A stretch of DNA of 64,000 nucleotides from an uncultured Eubacteriales bacterium (GCA_934434925.1 CAKSAC010000001.1:148492-212491); one strand, 5' to 3'; positions 1-9,475 are shown, counted from the first letter of the stretch. Numbers and translations are program-made. The notes: a model not told the origin generated them from the letters alone.

Positions 1-831
1 CCGCATGGCCGCTTCGGGTTCTTCCGGCAATCGGGTATCTTTGACAGCCAGACAAAGCATCGGCCGGGCAATATCCATGCGGAAGGAAATTTCCGGTTTG
101 AAGATTGCCTCCGGTTCTGTCGGATATATACGCCTCGGGCGCGGCGCAGGGGCGCGCGGAGACAGACGGCTGTCAACGATTGAAAGGACGGTCTCGGCGT
201 TTGTTTTCCCGCAAACAACCAGCGTCATGTTGTCCGGGACATAAAACGAACGACAGCACTCATACAGCATCTCCGGCGTAATGGCGGCGATTGTGTCCGT
301 CGTTCCGCAAATATTTTTTCGGATTCCGTGTTTCTGATACAAGGCCTCCATGGCGGCATAATACAGCCGGTTTCCGGGAGAATCTTCATACATTCCGATT
401 TCCTGGCCGATGATTCCCTGTTCTTTTTGGATATTTTCCGGCGTGAAATAGGGATGGAAAACATAATCCAAAAGAATCGACAGTCCGGCCGAAATATCGG
501 AAGTGGTGGAAAACAGATAGGAAGTCAGCTCATTGGAAGTATAGGCATTGGCCGACGCACCGACAGCGGCGAACTTGTCAAAAGTGTCGATGTGGTCCTC
601 GCTTTCAAACATTTTGTGTTCGAGAAAATGCGCAACGCCGTCCGGCAAATGTACTTCCCGGCCGTTTGGCAGGATGTGATCCGAGTCCAGAGAACCGAAG
701 TGGACGGTCAGGGAAACATAGGCGGTGGAAAGCTGCTTCGGAAATACATAGATCGTAAGGCCGCTTTCGTGGCGGATATACGTATATTCTTCCCGCAGGG
801 TTATATCTTTGACGGAAATTTCTTCACGCAT
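1..831 (-). CDS. ymfH: M16 family zinc peptidase, YmfH-like (C-terminus beyond window)
   Basis: Partial: 277 codons are visible and the frame is still open at base 1. The protein has the inverted zincin motif HFLEH at residues 68-72, in which the two histidines bind zinc and the glutamate is catalytic in M16 peptidases. The ATG at 831 lies inside the end of the upstream M16 gene (8-bp overlap), so the two are probably translationally coupled. Pairs of one HxxEH-containing and one motif-less M16 protein (YmfH/YmfF type) are common in Firmicutes. The real substrate is unknown. Confidence 0.85.
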   Translation of the reverse strand, partial: MREEISVKDITLREEYTYIRHESGLTIYVFPKQLSTAYVSLTVHFGSLDSDHILPNGREVHLPDGVAHFLEHKMFESEDHIDTFDKFAAVGASANAYTSNELTSYLFSTTSDISAGLSILLDYVFHPYFTPENIQKEQGIIGQEIGMYEDSPGNRLYYAAMEALYQKHGIRKNICGTTDTIAAITPEMLYECCRSFYVPDNMTLVVCGKTNAETVLSIVDSRLSPRAPAPRPRRIYPTEPEAIFKPEISFRMDIARPMLCLAVKDTRLPEEPEAAMR

Positions 832-2131
832 CTTGTTTATCCTCCGCAATGCCGGCGGCATCGCCGCGCAAAAAGTAGACCGTGTCCGGCCGATAGGTTA
901 AGGCGACGGCCCGAAGGTCCCGCACCGTCACTTTTTCCAAAGCGGCAATCGCTTCTTCGGGCGTTTCCGTAACGCCGGAAAGCGTCCGGTAGAGATACCA
1001 GCGTTCCAAAAGAACCGGGTCGTCTTCTACGGAAAGGAACTGGTTGATCAGAATGCGGCGTGAAAGATCGATCTCTCTTTCGGTAATTTTTCCGCGGCGC
1101 ATCGCCCGGAACTGTCGGAAGATCTCCCGTACCGTCCGGCGGAAGTTGCGGTTTTCAATGCCCGCCGTTACCAACATGATCCCTTTGGAGGATTCGTTCG
1201 TTGCCGAGCAGGAATAACAGAGGCTGAGCTTTTCCCGAACATTGACGAACAGTTTGGAGGTCGGAGAAACGCCGAAAACACAAAGAAAAAACAAGACGGC
1301 ATTCCGCGAGGGGTCTTCCATCCGCAGTGATGAGCGAAATCCGATACAAAGTTTCCCTTGTTTGGCCACGGTTGTTTCTTTCACGCGGCGCACACGGCGC
1401 GCGGACGGATTCGGTTCGGGCGGGGGCAGGCGGATCGGATGGCGGTTGATGTCCGCAAAGATTCCCGCCAGTGCTTCCCGGACCGTATCGACGGGGGCGG
1501 AACCGGTATAAAACGCTTCCACTGTCGCCTCGGAAAGAAGAGCGCGATAGGCGCCGTAAAGCGACGCCGGTGTGATTTTTTCAATATCCTCGGGCGTTCC
1601 GTACTCGCTGATGCCGTACACTTCCCCGTCGCACATATGCGAAACGCACCGGCATCGGGCATAATAGGATTTATTATTCATTTGCGCGCGAATACGGTCA
1701 ATGGCGTTTTTCTTTTCGCTCTCTACATATTCCGAGAGAAAAACGCCGGTGTTCCGGTCGGTCAGCGGCCGGAGAAGCAATTCGGAAAGCAATTCGGCGG
1801 CTCCGGGCAAAAGATCTTCTCCGTCTTTTGTGAATTCGCGCCGCAGGGTCGCGATTCCGATATGTAATATCTGCAAATCGCCGCGTTTGAATACCGAGGT
1901 CGAAAAATCTGCGGAATAGAGTTCTTCAAGCCGGATGCCGAGCTCCCGTTGCGTCGGGAACGCGCAGGAACCGCGCCGCAATACATTGAAAAGAAGCGCC
2001 CGATGCGCTGTCGCGTACGGAGACTGCAAAGGCGCGACAAAGTAGAGCGACAACTGGGATGTTTTGAATTTTTCGGTATAGTGGTAATGGAGATTTATAT
2101 TTTCGTATATCCGGATGCTCTCTGGCTTCAT
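824..2131 (-). CDS. ymfF: M16 family peptidase-like protein without zinc motif, YmfF-like
   Basis: 435 residues, ATG start preceded by GGAAAG. The fold resembles M16 peptidases, but where the HxxEH motif should lie (about residues 45-55) the sequence reads FNVLRRGS, so zinc binding is lost. It overlaps the catalytic-type M16 gene downstream. In heterodimeric M16 enzymes the inactive partner completes the chamber that binds peptides, and that is the inferred role here. Confidence 0.8.
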   Translation of the reverse strand: MKPESIRIYENINLHYHYTEKFKTSQLSLYFVAPLQSPYATAHRALLFNVLRRGSCAFPTQRELGIRLEELYSADFSTSVFKRGDLQILHIGIATLRREFTKDGEDLLPGAAELLSELLLRPLTDRNTGVFLSEYVESEKKNAIDRIRAQMNNKSYYARCRCVSHMCDGEVYGISEYGTPEDIEKITPASLYGAYRALLSEATVEAFYTGSAPVDTVREALAGIFADINRHPIRLPPPEPNPSARRVRRVKETTVAKQGKLCIGFRSSLRMEDPSRNAVLFFLCVFGVSPTSKLFVNVREKLSLCYSCSATNESSKGIMLVTAGIENRNFRRTVREIFRQFRAMRRGKITEREIDLSRRILINQFLSVEDDPVLLERWYLYRTLSGVTETPEEAIAALEKVTVRDLRAVALTYRPDTVYFLRGDAAGIAEDKQDA

Positions 2132-2171
2132 GTAGATTCTTTCCGCCCGCCGTCAAGCGCGGCGTGCTGTT

Positions 2172-3272
2172 TTATTTTGCGATTGCGTGAACGATCTCGC
2201 ACATGGTATCATATTTGCTCCACATATCCTGCGCCAGTTTCAGCTGGCAACGGGTGCGGACCAGATTATGCCCTTCATAATTGACTTTGAAATACTTGTC
2301 GCCCGTCAGATAATCATCCAGGAACCGTGACGCAAGTTCCAGTGTGATCGTCACCGCCCCGAGCGCCATGGTGTCAATTTCAAGCGGGGTCAGCGACCGA
2401 TATGTGCGCGAAATAAAGCCTTCTGCAAAAGCGCGGAATTTGTCGAGGTCGAGCATGACGTTTGAAGTATCCGCCTCGTCTTCCGCCGCGGTGCTGGCAC
2501 CGAACCGGACCGCGTCGCCGAAATCATGCATGGCAAGCCCCGGCATGACGGTGTCAAGATCGATCACCACCAACGCTTCCTTGGTCTTTTTATCAAACAG
2601 GACATTATTGATTTTCGTATCGTTGTGCGTAACGCGAAGAGGAAGCATTCCCTTTTCAAGCATCAGGCTCATGCGTTCCGCCACTTCGCGCATGGAAGCG
2701 AGATAACGGATTTCTTCCTGCACTTCCGCCACGCGATGGTACGGGTCCTCTTCTATATGCCGGAAGAGTGTTTCCATCCGTTTTTTTGTGTTGTGGAAAT
2801 CCGGGATTGTCATATGGAGTTTTTGTGCGTCAAAATCCGACAAATTCATTTGAAATTCCCCGAAAGCCACCCCGGCGTTCCGCAAAACGTCAAGATTGTC
2901 GCAGGTGTTGTAGGTCACGGCATCCACATAGGTATAGATGCGCCAAAAGGAATCATCGTCGGAAAGGTAATAGTTTGCTCCGTCTGCGGTATGGTGGAAA
3001 TGAAGAGAGACCCCCTTCCAATCCGGATTTTCACGGATATGGGTCGTAACAAGGTCGATATTTTCCATGATCCCGGCCGGATCCTTGAAAACATAGGAAT
3101 TGATCCGCTGTGCCACATAGGTCTTGATGGATTTGTCCGGTTGGCGATAATTGAGTTTATATGTACCGTTCACATTGCCGTCCGTAATAACGGTATAGGA
3201 ATAAAAGGCTCCGGGAAGACGAAACACGGAACCGACGGCGTTCAGTTTTTCTTCTAATGCTTTGTTCTTCAT
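2172..3272 (-). CDS. Phosphotransferase (APH/choline-kinase fold), probable N-acetylhexosamine 1-kinase type
   Basis: 366 residues, usual length for the family. The Brenner-type catalytic loop THNDTK has the catalytic Asp at 218, and the metal-binding DLD motif is at 238-240, followed by MPGL and FGD. This arrangement resembles NahK (LnpB), which phosphorylates GlcNAc or GalNAc at C1 in the lacto-N-biose/mucin sugar pathway. Other APH-family sugar or amino-alcohol kinases are possible, so no symbol is given. A near-consensus promoter and a leader of about 110 nt precede it; start ATG follows AAGGGA. Confidence 0.75.
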   Translation of the reverse strand: MKNKALEEKLNAVGSVFRLPGAFYSYTVITDGNVNGTYKLNYRQPDKSIKTYVAQRINSYVFKDPAGIMENIDLVTTHIRENPDWKGVSLHFHHTADGANYYLSDDDSFWRIYTYVDAVTYNTCDNLDVLRNAGVAFGEFQMNLSDFDAQKLHMTIPDFHNTKKRMETLFRHIEEDPYHRVAEVQEEIRYLASMREVAERMSLMLEKGMLPLRVTHNDTKINNVLFDKKTKEALVVIDLDTVMPGLAMHDFGDAVRFGASTAAEDEADTSNVMLDLDKFRAFAEGFISRTYRSLTPLEIDTMALGAVTITLELASRFLDDYLTGDKYFKVNYEGHNLVRTRCQLKLAQDMWSKYDTMCEIVHAIAK

Positions 3273-3387
3273 ACTGCATCCCTTCGGAAAGATCGATCTT
3301 GTGCCCTCGGAGGCGGCCTGTTTCCGTACGCTCTCTCAGGGCCCAGCGGATATCGCAAGCGAACCGCCGCGCTCCGCAGTCTATATT

Positions 3388-3416
3388 ATTATATAAGATT
3401 ATCCGTACATTTGCAA
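3388..3416 (-). promoter_or_regulatory. sigma-A-type promoter of the APH-type kinase gene
   Basis: Reading leftward, TTGCAA (3411-3416), a 17-nt spacer, then TATAAT (3388-3393). Transcription would start near 3381, leaving a leader of about 110 nt before the ATG at 3272. The leader contains self-complementary GC-rich segments. Confidence 0.8.
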
Positions 3417-3537
3417 TAGTTTTTTTCTTTTGAACGGCTTTTGGTATTTTAAGCCAAAGAAAAGGACTGTCCGGCAGATGCAAAAGTGTTCCGAGACAAT
3501 AATCCCGGATTTCGGAAACGGTAAAACCATTGAAAAT

Positions 3538-3558
3538 GCCTGCCCTTTCGGGACAGGC
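3538..3558 (-). terminator. Rho-independent terminator after spoVT
   Basis: Leftward strand: GCCTGTCC - CGAAA - GGGCAGGC (one G-U pair) followed by ATTTTC, just after the spoVT stop codon. Confidence 0.75.
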
Positions 3559-3573
3559 ACTTTCTCGGGGAAA

Positions 3574-4128
3574 TCAGGATTCCATTTGTCGGCCGAGGAA
3601 CCCGGCGGCTGTCTGTATCAGCTTGATTTCAATATCGTCGGCAATCTTTTCTTCCTGTTCCGCATCCTCATGCAAAACCGAAAGGACGCACCCGATCAGA
3701 TCACCCTGCGAAAGGATCGGCATGGCACAACTGATATAGTGTACGCCGCCTTCATCGGTAACACGGAGCTTTTCGCCGCCGCGCCGATAGGTGTACAGGT
3801 TTCTTGATTCCATGATGTCTTCCAGTTCTCCGGAGACTTTTTTCTCCAGATACTCTTTTCTGGACACACCCGCCGCGGCGATTACAGCGTCGCGATCCGT
3901 GATGATGACTGCCATCGAGCAGGTCTTCTGTAAAGTGTCAGCATACTGTGCCGCAAAACCGCAAAGTTCTCCGATCGGCGAATATTTTTTGAAGATTACT
4001 TCACCTTCCCGGTCTGTATAGATTTCAAGGGGATCGCCTTCGCGTATCCGCATGGTACGCCGGATCTCCTTCGGTATTACGACGCGCCCGAGGTCATCTA
4101 TACGACGCACAATTCCTGTTGCTTTCAT
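3574..4128 (-). CDS. spoVT: Stage V sporulation protein T, AbrB-type forespore regulator
   Basis: 184 residues. Residues 1-50 form an AbrB/MazE swapped-hairpin DNA-binding domain with the conserved MKATGIVRRIDDLGRVVIPK start; the remainder is a GAF-like domain, as in Bacillus subtilis SpoVT (178 residues). In Bacillus it tunes sigma-G-dependent transcription in the forespore late in sporulation. The ATG at 4128 follows AAGGAGAACC. No convincing sigma-A promoter is seen upstream. A hairpin terminator follows the gene. Confidence 0.95.
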   Translation of the reverse strand: MKATGIVRRIDDLGRVVIPKEIRRTMRIREGDPLEIYTDREGEVIFKKYSPIGELCGFAAQYADTLQKTCSMAVIITDRDAVIAAAGVSRKEYLEKKVSGELEDIMESRNLYTYRRGGEKLRVTDEGGVHYISCAMPILSQGDLIGCVLSVLHEDAEQEEKIADDIEIKLIQTAAGFLGRQMES

Positions 4129-4294
4129 TTGGTTCTCCTTATTATTTACGCATAATTGCGCTTTATGAGGATATTATTTGAAAGCGCGGTATCTTTTATC
4201 CACCGGACGATTTGGAAAAGAATTCTGTCGCGCCCGAATTTATGTCATATGCAGAGAAAATCTTGGGGAAAAGAAACAATTACCGGGAAAAATG

Positions 4295-4323
4295 TTGACT
4301 TTTGCGTTCGACGGATTTATAAT
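4295..4323 (+). promoter_or_regulatory. sigma-A promoter for the EamA transporter
   Basis: TTGACT (4295-4300), 17-nt spacer, TATAAT (4318-4323). It rules out the longer reading frame that opens at 4156, because those ATG codons would lie upstream of the transcript start. Confidence 0.88.
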
Positions 4324-4353
4324 GAATGCATTCTTATAAGCAGAGGGATCTAC

Positions 4354-5307
4354 ATGACGGGAAAGAAGGCTGTCACGGCCATTGTGTTCGCCGGAGTTTT
4401 CTGGGGGATTGTCGGAATATTCGTAAAGGCTCTTTCGTCAAGCGGACTGGATGTTATGCAGGTGGTCGCTCTGCGGATGATCTGCGCCGCGCTGTCGCTT
4501 TTTCTCGTTCTTCTGCTGTTTGCGCCGAAGAAACTCAAAATCGATCTTCGGCATCTTCCCCTTTTACTGGGCATCGGTTTTTTCGGACTGGAACTTTCGA
4601 TTTATTTCTATTTTTACACGGCTATTCAAAGTCAGACCTCTGTGGCGGTCGTTTTGCTTTATACGTCTCCTGCCTTTGTTCTTCTGCTCTCTGTACCCGT
4701 TTTTCACGAAAAAATCAATATGAAAAAAACGGCGGCGCTACTTTTGACGGTTTCGGGTTGTGTTCTTGTTGCCGGGCTGATTGGCGGGAGTTATACGCTG
4801 TCTCCGCGCGTATTGCTTTTCGGGGTCGCGTCCGGGTTCTGCTATTCCCTGTACACGGTTTTCGGGAAATTTGCGCTCCGTTATTATGATTCTGTGACGG
4901 TTTCGTTCTATGCCTTCCTGGTCGCGGCAATCGCCAGTCTGTTTTTTGCGGATGTTCCGGGCGCTTTTTCCGTGATTGCGGCTTCCCCGTCTCTTATTCT
5001 TCCGGTCCTCGGAATGGGAATCGTTTCTTCAGTTTTTCCTTTTCTTCTTTATACATACAGCCTTCGTTTTATAGATTCCGGAAAGGCGGCCATTCTGTCC
5101 ACGGTCGAGCCGTTGGTCGGGGCGGTTGTCGGCATTGTTGCGTATGGGGAACCCTACGATTTCCCGAAAATTCTCGGAATCCTTCTGATTCTTTCCGCCG
5201 TCCTTCTTCTGAATCTGCATCTGCATATCCATCACAGCAAAAAGAGTGTGCAGAAAGAAACAAAAAAGGCCGTTTCAAGCGGGTCATTTGAAACGGTTCC
5301 CCGATAA
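4354..5307 (+). CDS. EamA/DMT family transporter
   Basis: 317 residues with about ten hydrophobic segments arranged as two EamA repeats of five helices (GVFWGIVGIFVKAL near the N-terminus; the second repeat starts near residue 150). Drug/metabolite transporter superfamily members export amino acids, nucleosides or other metabolites; the substrate cannot be read from sequence. The ATG at 4354 was chosen because it lies 30 nt after the promoter and follows AGAGGGA. A strong terminator follows. Confidence 0.85.
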   Translation: MTGKKAVTAIVFAGVFWGIVGIFVKALSSSGLDVMQVVALRMICAALSLFLVLLLFAPKKLKIDLRHLPLLLGIGFFGLELSIYFYFYTAIQSQTSVAVVLLYTSPAFVLLLSVPVFHEKINMKKTAALLLTVSGCVLVAGLIGGSYTLSPRVLLFGVASGFCYSLYTVFGKFALRYYDSVTVSFYAFLVAAIASLFFADVPGAFSVIAASPSLILPVLGMGIVSSVFPFLLYTYSLRFIDSGKAAILSTVEPLVGAVVGIVAYGEPYDFPKILGILLILSAVLLLNLHLHIHHSKKSVQKETKKAVSSGSFETVPR

Positions 5308-5396
5308 AAACAAACTGCGGAGAAAAACATCATTTCCCGGAACACGGACAAAAATACCGGAACGGAGAGCCGACGCTTTCTCGTTTTCCGCGAGGA

Positions 5397-5425
5397 GCCG
5401 GCATCGCTTCGTTTGCGATGCCGGC
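5397..5425 (+). terminator. Terminator after the EamA transporter
   Basis: Perfect 11-bp stem GCCGGCATCGC / GCGATGCCGGC with a 7-nt loop, followed by CTTATTTATTT. Confidence 0.85.
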
Positions 5426-5549
5426 CTTATTTATTTCAAAAGGAAATATCGGGAGCAAGGCCGTCTTTTCCGTAGTTTTCTTCGGCAATCAGACTGTCGG
5501 CGGGCCTTGTCGTCCGCCGGAACCTTTCCGGATGTGAAACCCAAAAAGA

Positions 5550-5580
5550 GGGAGAAACCTTCGGTGCATGACGTTCTCCC
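5550..5580 (-). terminator. Terminator after the acidic small protein gene
   Basis: Leftward GGGAGAA ... TTCTCCC stem (7 bp, 17-nt loop) followed by TCTTTTTGGG, about 20 nt past the stop codon. Confidence 0.6.
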
Positions 5581-5601
5581 TCGTTTTGTGCGGCGGCCGG
5601 A

Positions 5602-6126
5602 TTATTCTTCGTCGGTTGCTTCGTCGTCTTCCGCGTCTTCCGCGTCCGGTTCGTCCTCGTTTTCCTCGTTCTCCTCGTATTCCGCTTCTTCCGTCCGGAA
5701 CCCGAAGGCATCGGCAATCCGGTCTTTGATTGCGTCAACTGCGTCCCAGAGGTCGAAGAATGTGCGGGCAATATCGCCGCCTTCCCGGACGATTTCGGGC
5801 GGGAGATAATAACTGAAACAAAGCCGACCGTCTTCCGCCGTTACGGTGAAGAGCGAGACGGTGTTCAGCTCATTGATATAACGGAACAGCGCGTCGGCAT
5901 CCGCGTCTTCTGGAATATCGCAATAATCAACGTAGAAAAACGGATGCACATCCTCGGCGATTGTCGCGATAATCTCATAGGAAGGATATCCTCCTTCTTC
6001 TTCTACCGGAAAGAAAAACGCGGTCAGGTTTTTTTGTTCTCCGACATTTTCCTGCGCGGAAATATCGTGAATGTCGCGTTCGTCAAACCATGCGAGCAGT
6101 TCTTGAGCAAGTTTCTTTGTATCCAT
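5602..6126 (-). CDS. Hypothetical protein with acidic C-terminal tail, possibly YbjN-like
   Basis: 174 residues. Residues 1-140 have a mixed alpha/beta pattern (helix-rich start, then FYVDY and alternating hydrophobic strands) reminiscent of YbjN-type domains, but the match is weak. The last 30 residues are almost entirely Glu, Asp and Ala, so the tail should be disordered and strongly negative. The gene stands alone between its own promoter and terminator. Cytoplasmic; function not recognised. Confidence 0.75.
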   Translation of the reverse strand: MDTKKLAQELLAWFDERDIHDISAQENVGEQKNLTAFFFPVEEEGGYPSYEIIATIAEDVHPFFYVDYCDIPEDADADALFRYINELNTVSLFTVTAEDGRLCFSYYLPPEIVREGGDIARTFFDLWDAVDAIKDRIADAFGFRTEEAEYEENEENEDEPDAEDAEDDEATDEE

Positions 6127-6182
6127 GGTTTCATGGCACTATGTGCCGTCCTTTCATAAAATTAAAGCGGTTTTCCTTTATC

Positions 6183-6211
6183 AGTTTAGCATAGTCTGCA
6201 AAAAAAGTCAA
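6183..6211 (-). promoter_or_regulatory. sigma-A promoter of the acidic small protein gene
   Basis: Leftward TTGACT (6206-6211), 17-nt spacer, TAAACT (6183-6188), lying in the 96-nt gap after the topoisomerase gene. Confidence 0.75.
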
Positions 6212-6221
6212 GAAAACAGAT

Positions 6222-8414
6222 TTATTTGGAACTGCCGGTGGAAGGAATTTTGCGTTTTCGATACTTTTCCGCGTCTTTTACGTCGGAGGCGGGAACGGCG
6301 CTTTGCAGTTTTTGCCGGGGTTTGAGAGACATTACGCAAACGCCGGTCGAGGTCCTTGTGGATTTTACCGGCAAAAGCGAGGAGGAAATCAACATTTTCC
6401 TTTCCTGGCTGTCTGTCAGGAAAATATCGATCGGCGCATCTTCGTAGAAAATGGCCACAATGGGCGAAGCACCCGAGAAGACGGCCGTTTGCCGGCGGCG
6501 GGAAGATTTGACGGCATATTTGTCAGCCGGAACGCGTAATCCTTTCCCGTTTTCAAACAGAAGGACAAAATTGTGAGCCGGGTTATATTCATAGAGACAT
6601 TTCATGAAAACCGGATGTTCGTCCTCTTCCATGCCGAGTTTTGCGGGGAGATAATCTCCGAGAGCCGAAGCCTTTACCGGCTCAAAATCCGCCGCTTTTG
6701 CGCGGTATAGCTGTGCCTTGTCGGTGAAGAAGATGATTTCCGGGCGGTTATCGCATTCCTCGGAGCAAAGGACTGCGTCTCCCTCTTTCAGTTTTTGTTC
6801 ATCATTCCCGCGCAGAGATTGCAGGGTGATTTTTTTGAAATAGCCCTCCCGGGTCATGATGAAATGAGCCTGATAGTTTTCGTCAAAGAGATCGTCATCA
6901 TCGTAAACGCTGATTTCTTCCGCTCCGACAATCTGTGTCTTCCGAGGCTTTCCGTATTTCTTTTTGATTTCCCGAAGCTGATCGGCAATGGCCGCTTTCA
7001 GTTTGATTTCGTCACCGAGCAAAGCCTCCAAGTCGGCCACTTGCTTTTGCAGATCGGAAATTTCCTGTACGCGGTTGAGAATGTACTCCCGGTTGAAGTT
7101 GCGGAGCTTGATATCGGCGATATATTCTGCCTGTACGCGGGTGAGAGAAAATCCCTCCATCAGATTCGGAACAACATCCGCGTCTTTTTCCGTACTGCGC
7201 ACGATCCGGATGGCTTTATCTATGTCAAGCAGAATCTGACCAAGCCCCATAAGCAGGTGTAATTTATCGCGCTTTTTTCCGAGGTCAAACTCCACTTCCC
7301 GCCGATAGCATCCGAGGCGGAAAGCAATCCACTCCTGCAAAATCCCGGCGATGCCGAGCTGCTGCGGCGAACCGTTGACCAGCACATTGAAATTGCAGTC
7401 AAAGTTATTTTCAAGATCGGTCAGACGAAAGAGTTTGCCCATCAGTTTTTCGGGATCTGTTCCCCGACGCAAATCGAGCGTCAGTTTGAATCCGTTCAGG
7501 TCGATTGCGTCACGGAAATCAGTGACTTCTTTGAGCTTTCCGGCTTTGATGAGGTCGGCAATCTTTCCCATGATGGCTTCGATACTGGATGTGTACGGGA
7601 TTTCAAGTATATCGATGCAGTTATTCTTTTCGTCATATGCGTATTTGGCGCGGAGCGGAATGCTGCCGACACCTGTTTCGTAGACCTTTTTCATTTTTTC
7701 GCGATTGTAGAGCAGATAGCCACCACCGGGGAAATCAGGTGCTTTGATAATATCCATCAGCCGGTCAATCGGCGTGTTCGGGTTCCGTAAAAGCGCCACT
7801 GTTCCGTCGCATATTTCTGCAAGGTTGAAGGAGCAGATCGAACTGGCCAGGCCGACGGCGATACCGAGGTTCGGCGAAATCAGGATGTTCGGGAATGTGG
7901 TCGGCAAAAGTGCCGGCTCTTCCATGGTGTTATCGTAATTCGGAACCAGATCGACGGCGTTTTTATCAATTCCGCGAAAAAGCTCTTGGCAAAAAGAATC
8001 AAGTTTTACCTCGGTATAACGGGATGCGGCATAGGCCATATCTTTGCTGTACTGCTTGCCGAAACTGCCCTTTGAATCCACAAAAGGGTGCAACAACGCT
8101 TCATTTCCGCGCGTCAGGCGGACCATCGTTTCATAGATAGCGGCGTCGCCGTGCGGATTCAGTCGCATAGTCTGCCCGACAACATTGGCGCTTTTGGTGC
8201 GCGCCCCTGTCAAAAGCCCCATTTTATACATCGTATAGAGGAGCTTGCGGTGTGAAGGCTTGAATCCGTCGATTTCCGGAATGGCGCGCGAAATAATCAC
8301 GCTCATGACATAGGGCATATAGTTTGTTTCAATCGTTTCCGTAATCGGCTGATACCGGATCTCTGCCTCGGTTTGCGGATATTCCGCCGGGTCATTCTTC
8401 TTCTTTCTTGCCAT
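6222..8414 (-). CDS. Type IIA DNA topoisomerase subunit A (ParC/GyrA-like)
   Basis: 730 residues. The breakage-reunion domain shows FKPSHRKLLYTM, the NPHGD segment of the winged helix, and SRYTE, whose Tyr is the expected DNA-linking residue. The C-terminal region is short and has no GyrA-box (QRRGGKG), so a decatenating, ParC-type enzyme is more likely than gyrase. Its partner ATPase subunit is not in this window. It is the last gene of the coaE-M18-prfA-sua5 operon, 11 bp after sua5. Confidence 0.88.
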   Translation of the reverse strand: MARKKKNDPAEYPQTEAEIRYQPITETIETNYMPYVMSVIISRAIPEIDGFKPSHRKLLYTMYKMGLLTGARTKSANVVGQTMRLNPHGDAAIYETMVRLTRGNEALLHPFVDSKGSFGKQYSKDMAYAASRYTEVKLDSFCQELFRGIDKNAVDLVPNYDNTMEEPALLPTTFPNILISPNLGIAVGLASSICSFNLAEICDGTVALLRNPNTPIDRLMDIIKAPDFPGGGYLLYNREKMKKVYETGVGSIPLRAKYAYDEKNNCIDILEIPYTSSIEAIMGKIADLIKAGKLKEVTDFRDAIDLNGFKLTLDLRRGTDPEKLMGKLFRLTDLENNFDCNFNVLVNGSPQQLGIAGILQEWIAFRLGCYRREVEFDLGKKRDKLHLLMGLGQILLDIDKAIRIVRSTEKDADVVPNLMEGFSLTRVQAEYIADIKLRNFNREYILNRVQEISDLQKQVADLEALLGDEIKLKAAIADQLREIKKKYGKPRKTQIVGAEEISVYDDDDLFDENYQAHFIMTREGYFKKITLQSLRGNDEQKLKEGDAVLCSEECDNRPEIIFFTDKAQLYRAKAADFEPVKASALGDYLPAKLGMEEDEHPVFMKCLYEYNPAHNFVLLFENGKGLRVPADKYAVKSSRRRQTAVFSGASPIVAIFYEDAPIDIFLTDSQERKMLISSSLLPVKSTRTSTGVCVMSLKPRQKLQSAVPASDVKDAEKYRKRKIPSTGSSK

Positions 8415-8425
8415 TTTTTACTCCG

Positions 8426-9475
8426 TTATAATTTGATAATGTGATGTGCGGCGGCACGGATCATGCGGTTATAGAGAGCAAGGCCGAGTCCGTCCTGTCC
8501 GGGAAGAGGAGCATAGAGCGCCGTAAGATCGGCTTTATCCGCTTCCCGCAAAAGATAAAACAGACGATGCGCCAGGGTCTTCGGCCGATCTTTGGACCCG
8601 ACCGGAAAAAGACGACAATCGGGGAGCGCCGAAAAGGTTTCGACATCCTCGTCATAGCAGAGAACGCCGAATCTTCCCGTTTGGTTTCGGAGATAAGCCA
8701 GACACCGGCCGGGATCGCCGTCGAGCAGATAAAAAGGAACGGCGGGAGCGTAATGCTTGTATTTCATCCCCGGGGACAAGACGCGTTCTCCGGGGGCGAG
8801 CGTCCCCAGCACGGCCGGCGCAATCGTAAGACGCGAACAACAGGCCGAAAGCTCATCCGGCGTGACGGCCCCGGGGCGCAAAAGCGTCAGGCTTTCATCT
8901 TCCTCGATCTTTACAATAGTGGACTCCAGTCCGATGGCGCAATCACCGCCGTTTATAATGATATCGACCCGTCCGTACATGTCGTCCATAACGTGCGCGC
9001 AACAGGTCGGAGACGGGCTTCCGGACAGGTTGGCGGATGGGGCGGCAATCGGAACCCCCGCAGCCGAAATCAGCGCGTGGGCGACCGGATGTGACGGGCA
9101 GCGTACCGCCACCGTGGGAAGACCGGCCGTGACGGTTTTCGGAATAAGGGGTCGGGCCGGCAGGATGACTGTCAGCGGGCCGGGCATAAAAGCCTCGGCA
9201 AGGCGGTAATAGAGCGGGGTGGTGTATGTATATTGTTCGGCATCTTCCGGGGATGCGATGTGGATGATGAGCGGGTTATCGGCCGGGCGACCTTTGGCCG
9301 CATAAATTCTTCCGGCAGCCGCAGGGTCCAGCGCGTTCCCGCCGAGACCGTAGACAGTTTCCGTCGGAAAGACGACCAGTCCGCCGGATCGAAGCACCTC
9401 GCCGGGATGAGAGAGCGTTTTCGGCGAAATTTCTTTCTGCCCCGGAATAAGTTCCATTATTTCTGTTTTTTTCAT
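8426..9475 (-). CDS. sua5: L-threonylcarbamoyladenylate synthase (YrdC + Sua5 domains)
   Basis: 349 residues. The YrdC domain (about 15-200) contains PTETVYGLG and the KGRP motif that binds ATP/threonine; a Sua5 domain occupies the C-terminal third. The enzyme makes threonylcarbamoyl-AMP from threonine, bicarbonate and ATP for the t6A37 modification of ANN-decoding tRNAs. Its ATG overlaps the prfA stop codon (ATGA). The two-domain form is common in Firmicutes. Confidence 0.93.
   Translation of the reverse strand: MKKTEIMELIPGQKEISPKTLSHPGEVLRSGGLVVFPTETVYGLGGNALDPAAAGRIYAAKGRPADNPLIIHIASPEDAEQYTYTTPLYYRLAEAFMPGPLTVILPARPLIPKTVTAGLPTVAVRCPSHPVAHALISAAGVPIAAPSANLSGSPSPTCCAHVMDDMYGRVDIIINGGDCAIGLESTIVKIEEDESLTLLRPGAVTPDELSACCSRLTIAPAVLGTLAPGERVLSPGMKYKHYAPAVPFYLLDGDPGRCLAYLRNQTGRFGVLCYDEDVETFSALPDCRLFPVGSKDRPKTLAHRLFYLLREADKADLTALYAPLPGQDGLGLALYNRMIRAAAHHIIKL

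Noticed and set aside
3273..3387. TPP riboswitch suggested by a CUGAGA motif in the kinase leader
   Set aside because: The other conserved TPP parts are absent and the downstream gene is not a thiamine gene.
4156..4353. N-terminal extension of the EamA transporter
   Set aside because: A consensus promoter (4295-4323) lies inside it, and the first membrane helix begins right after the ATG at 4354.
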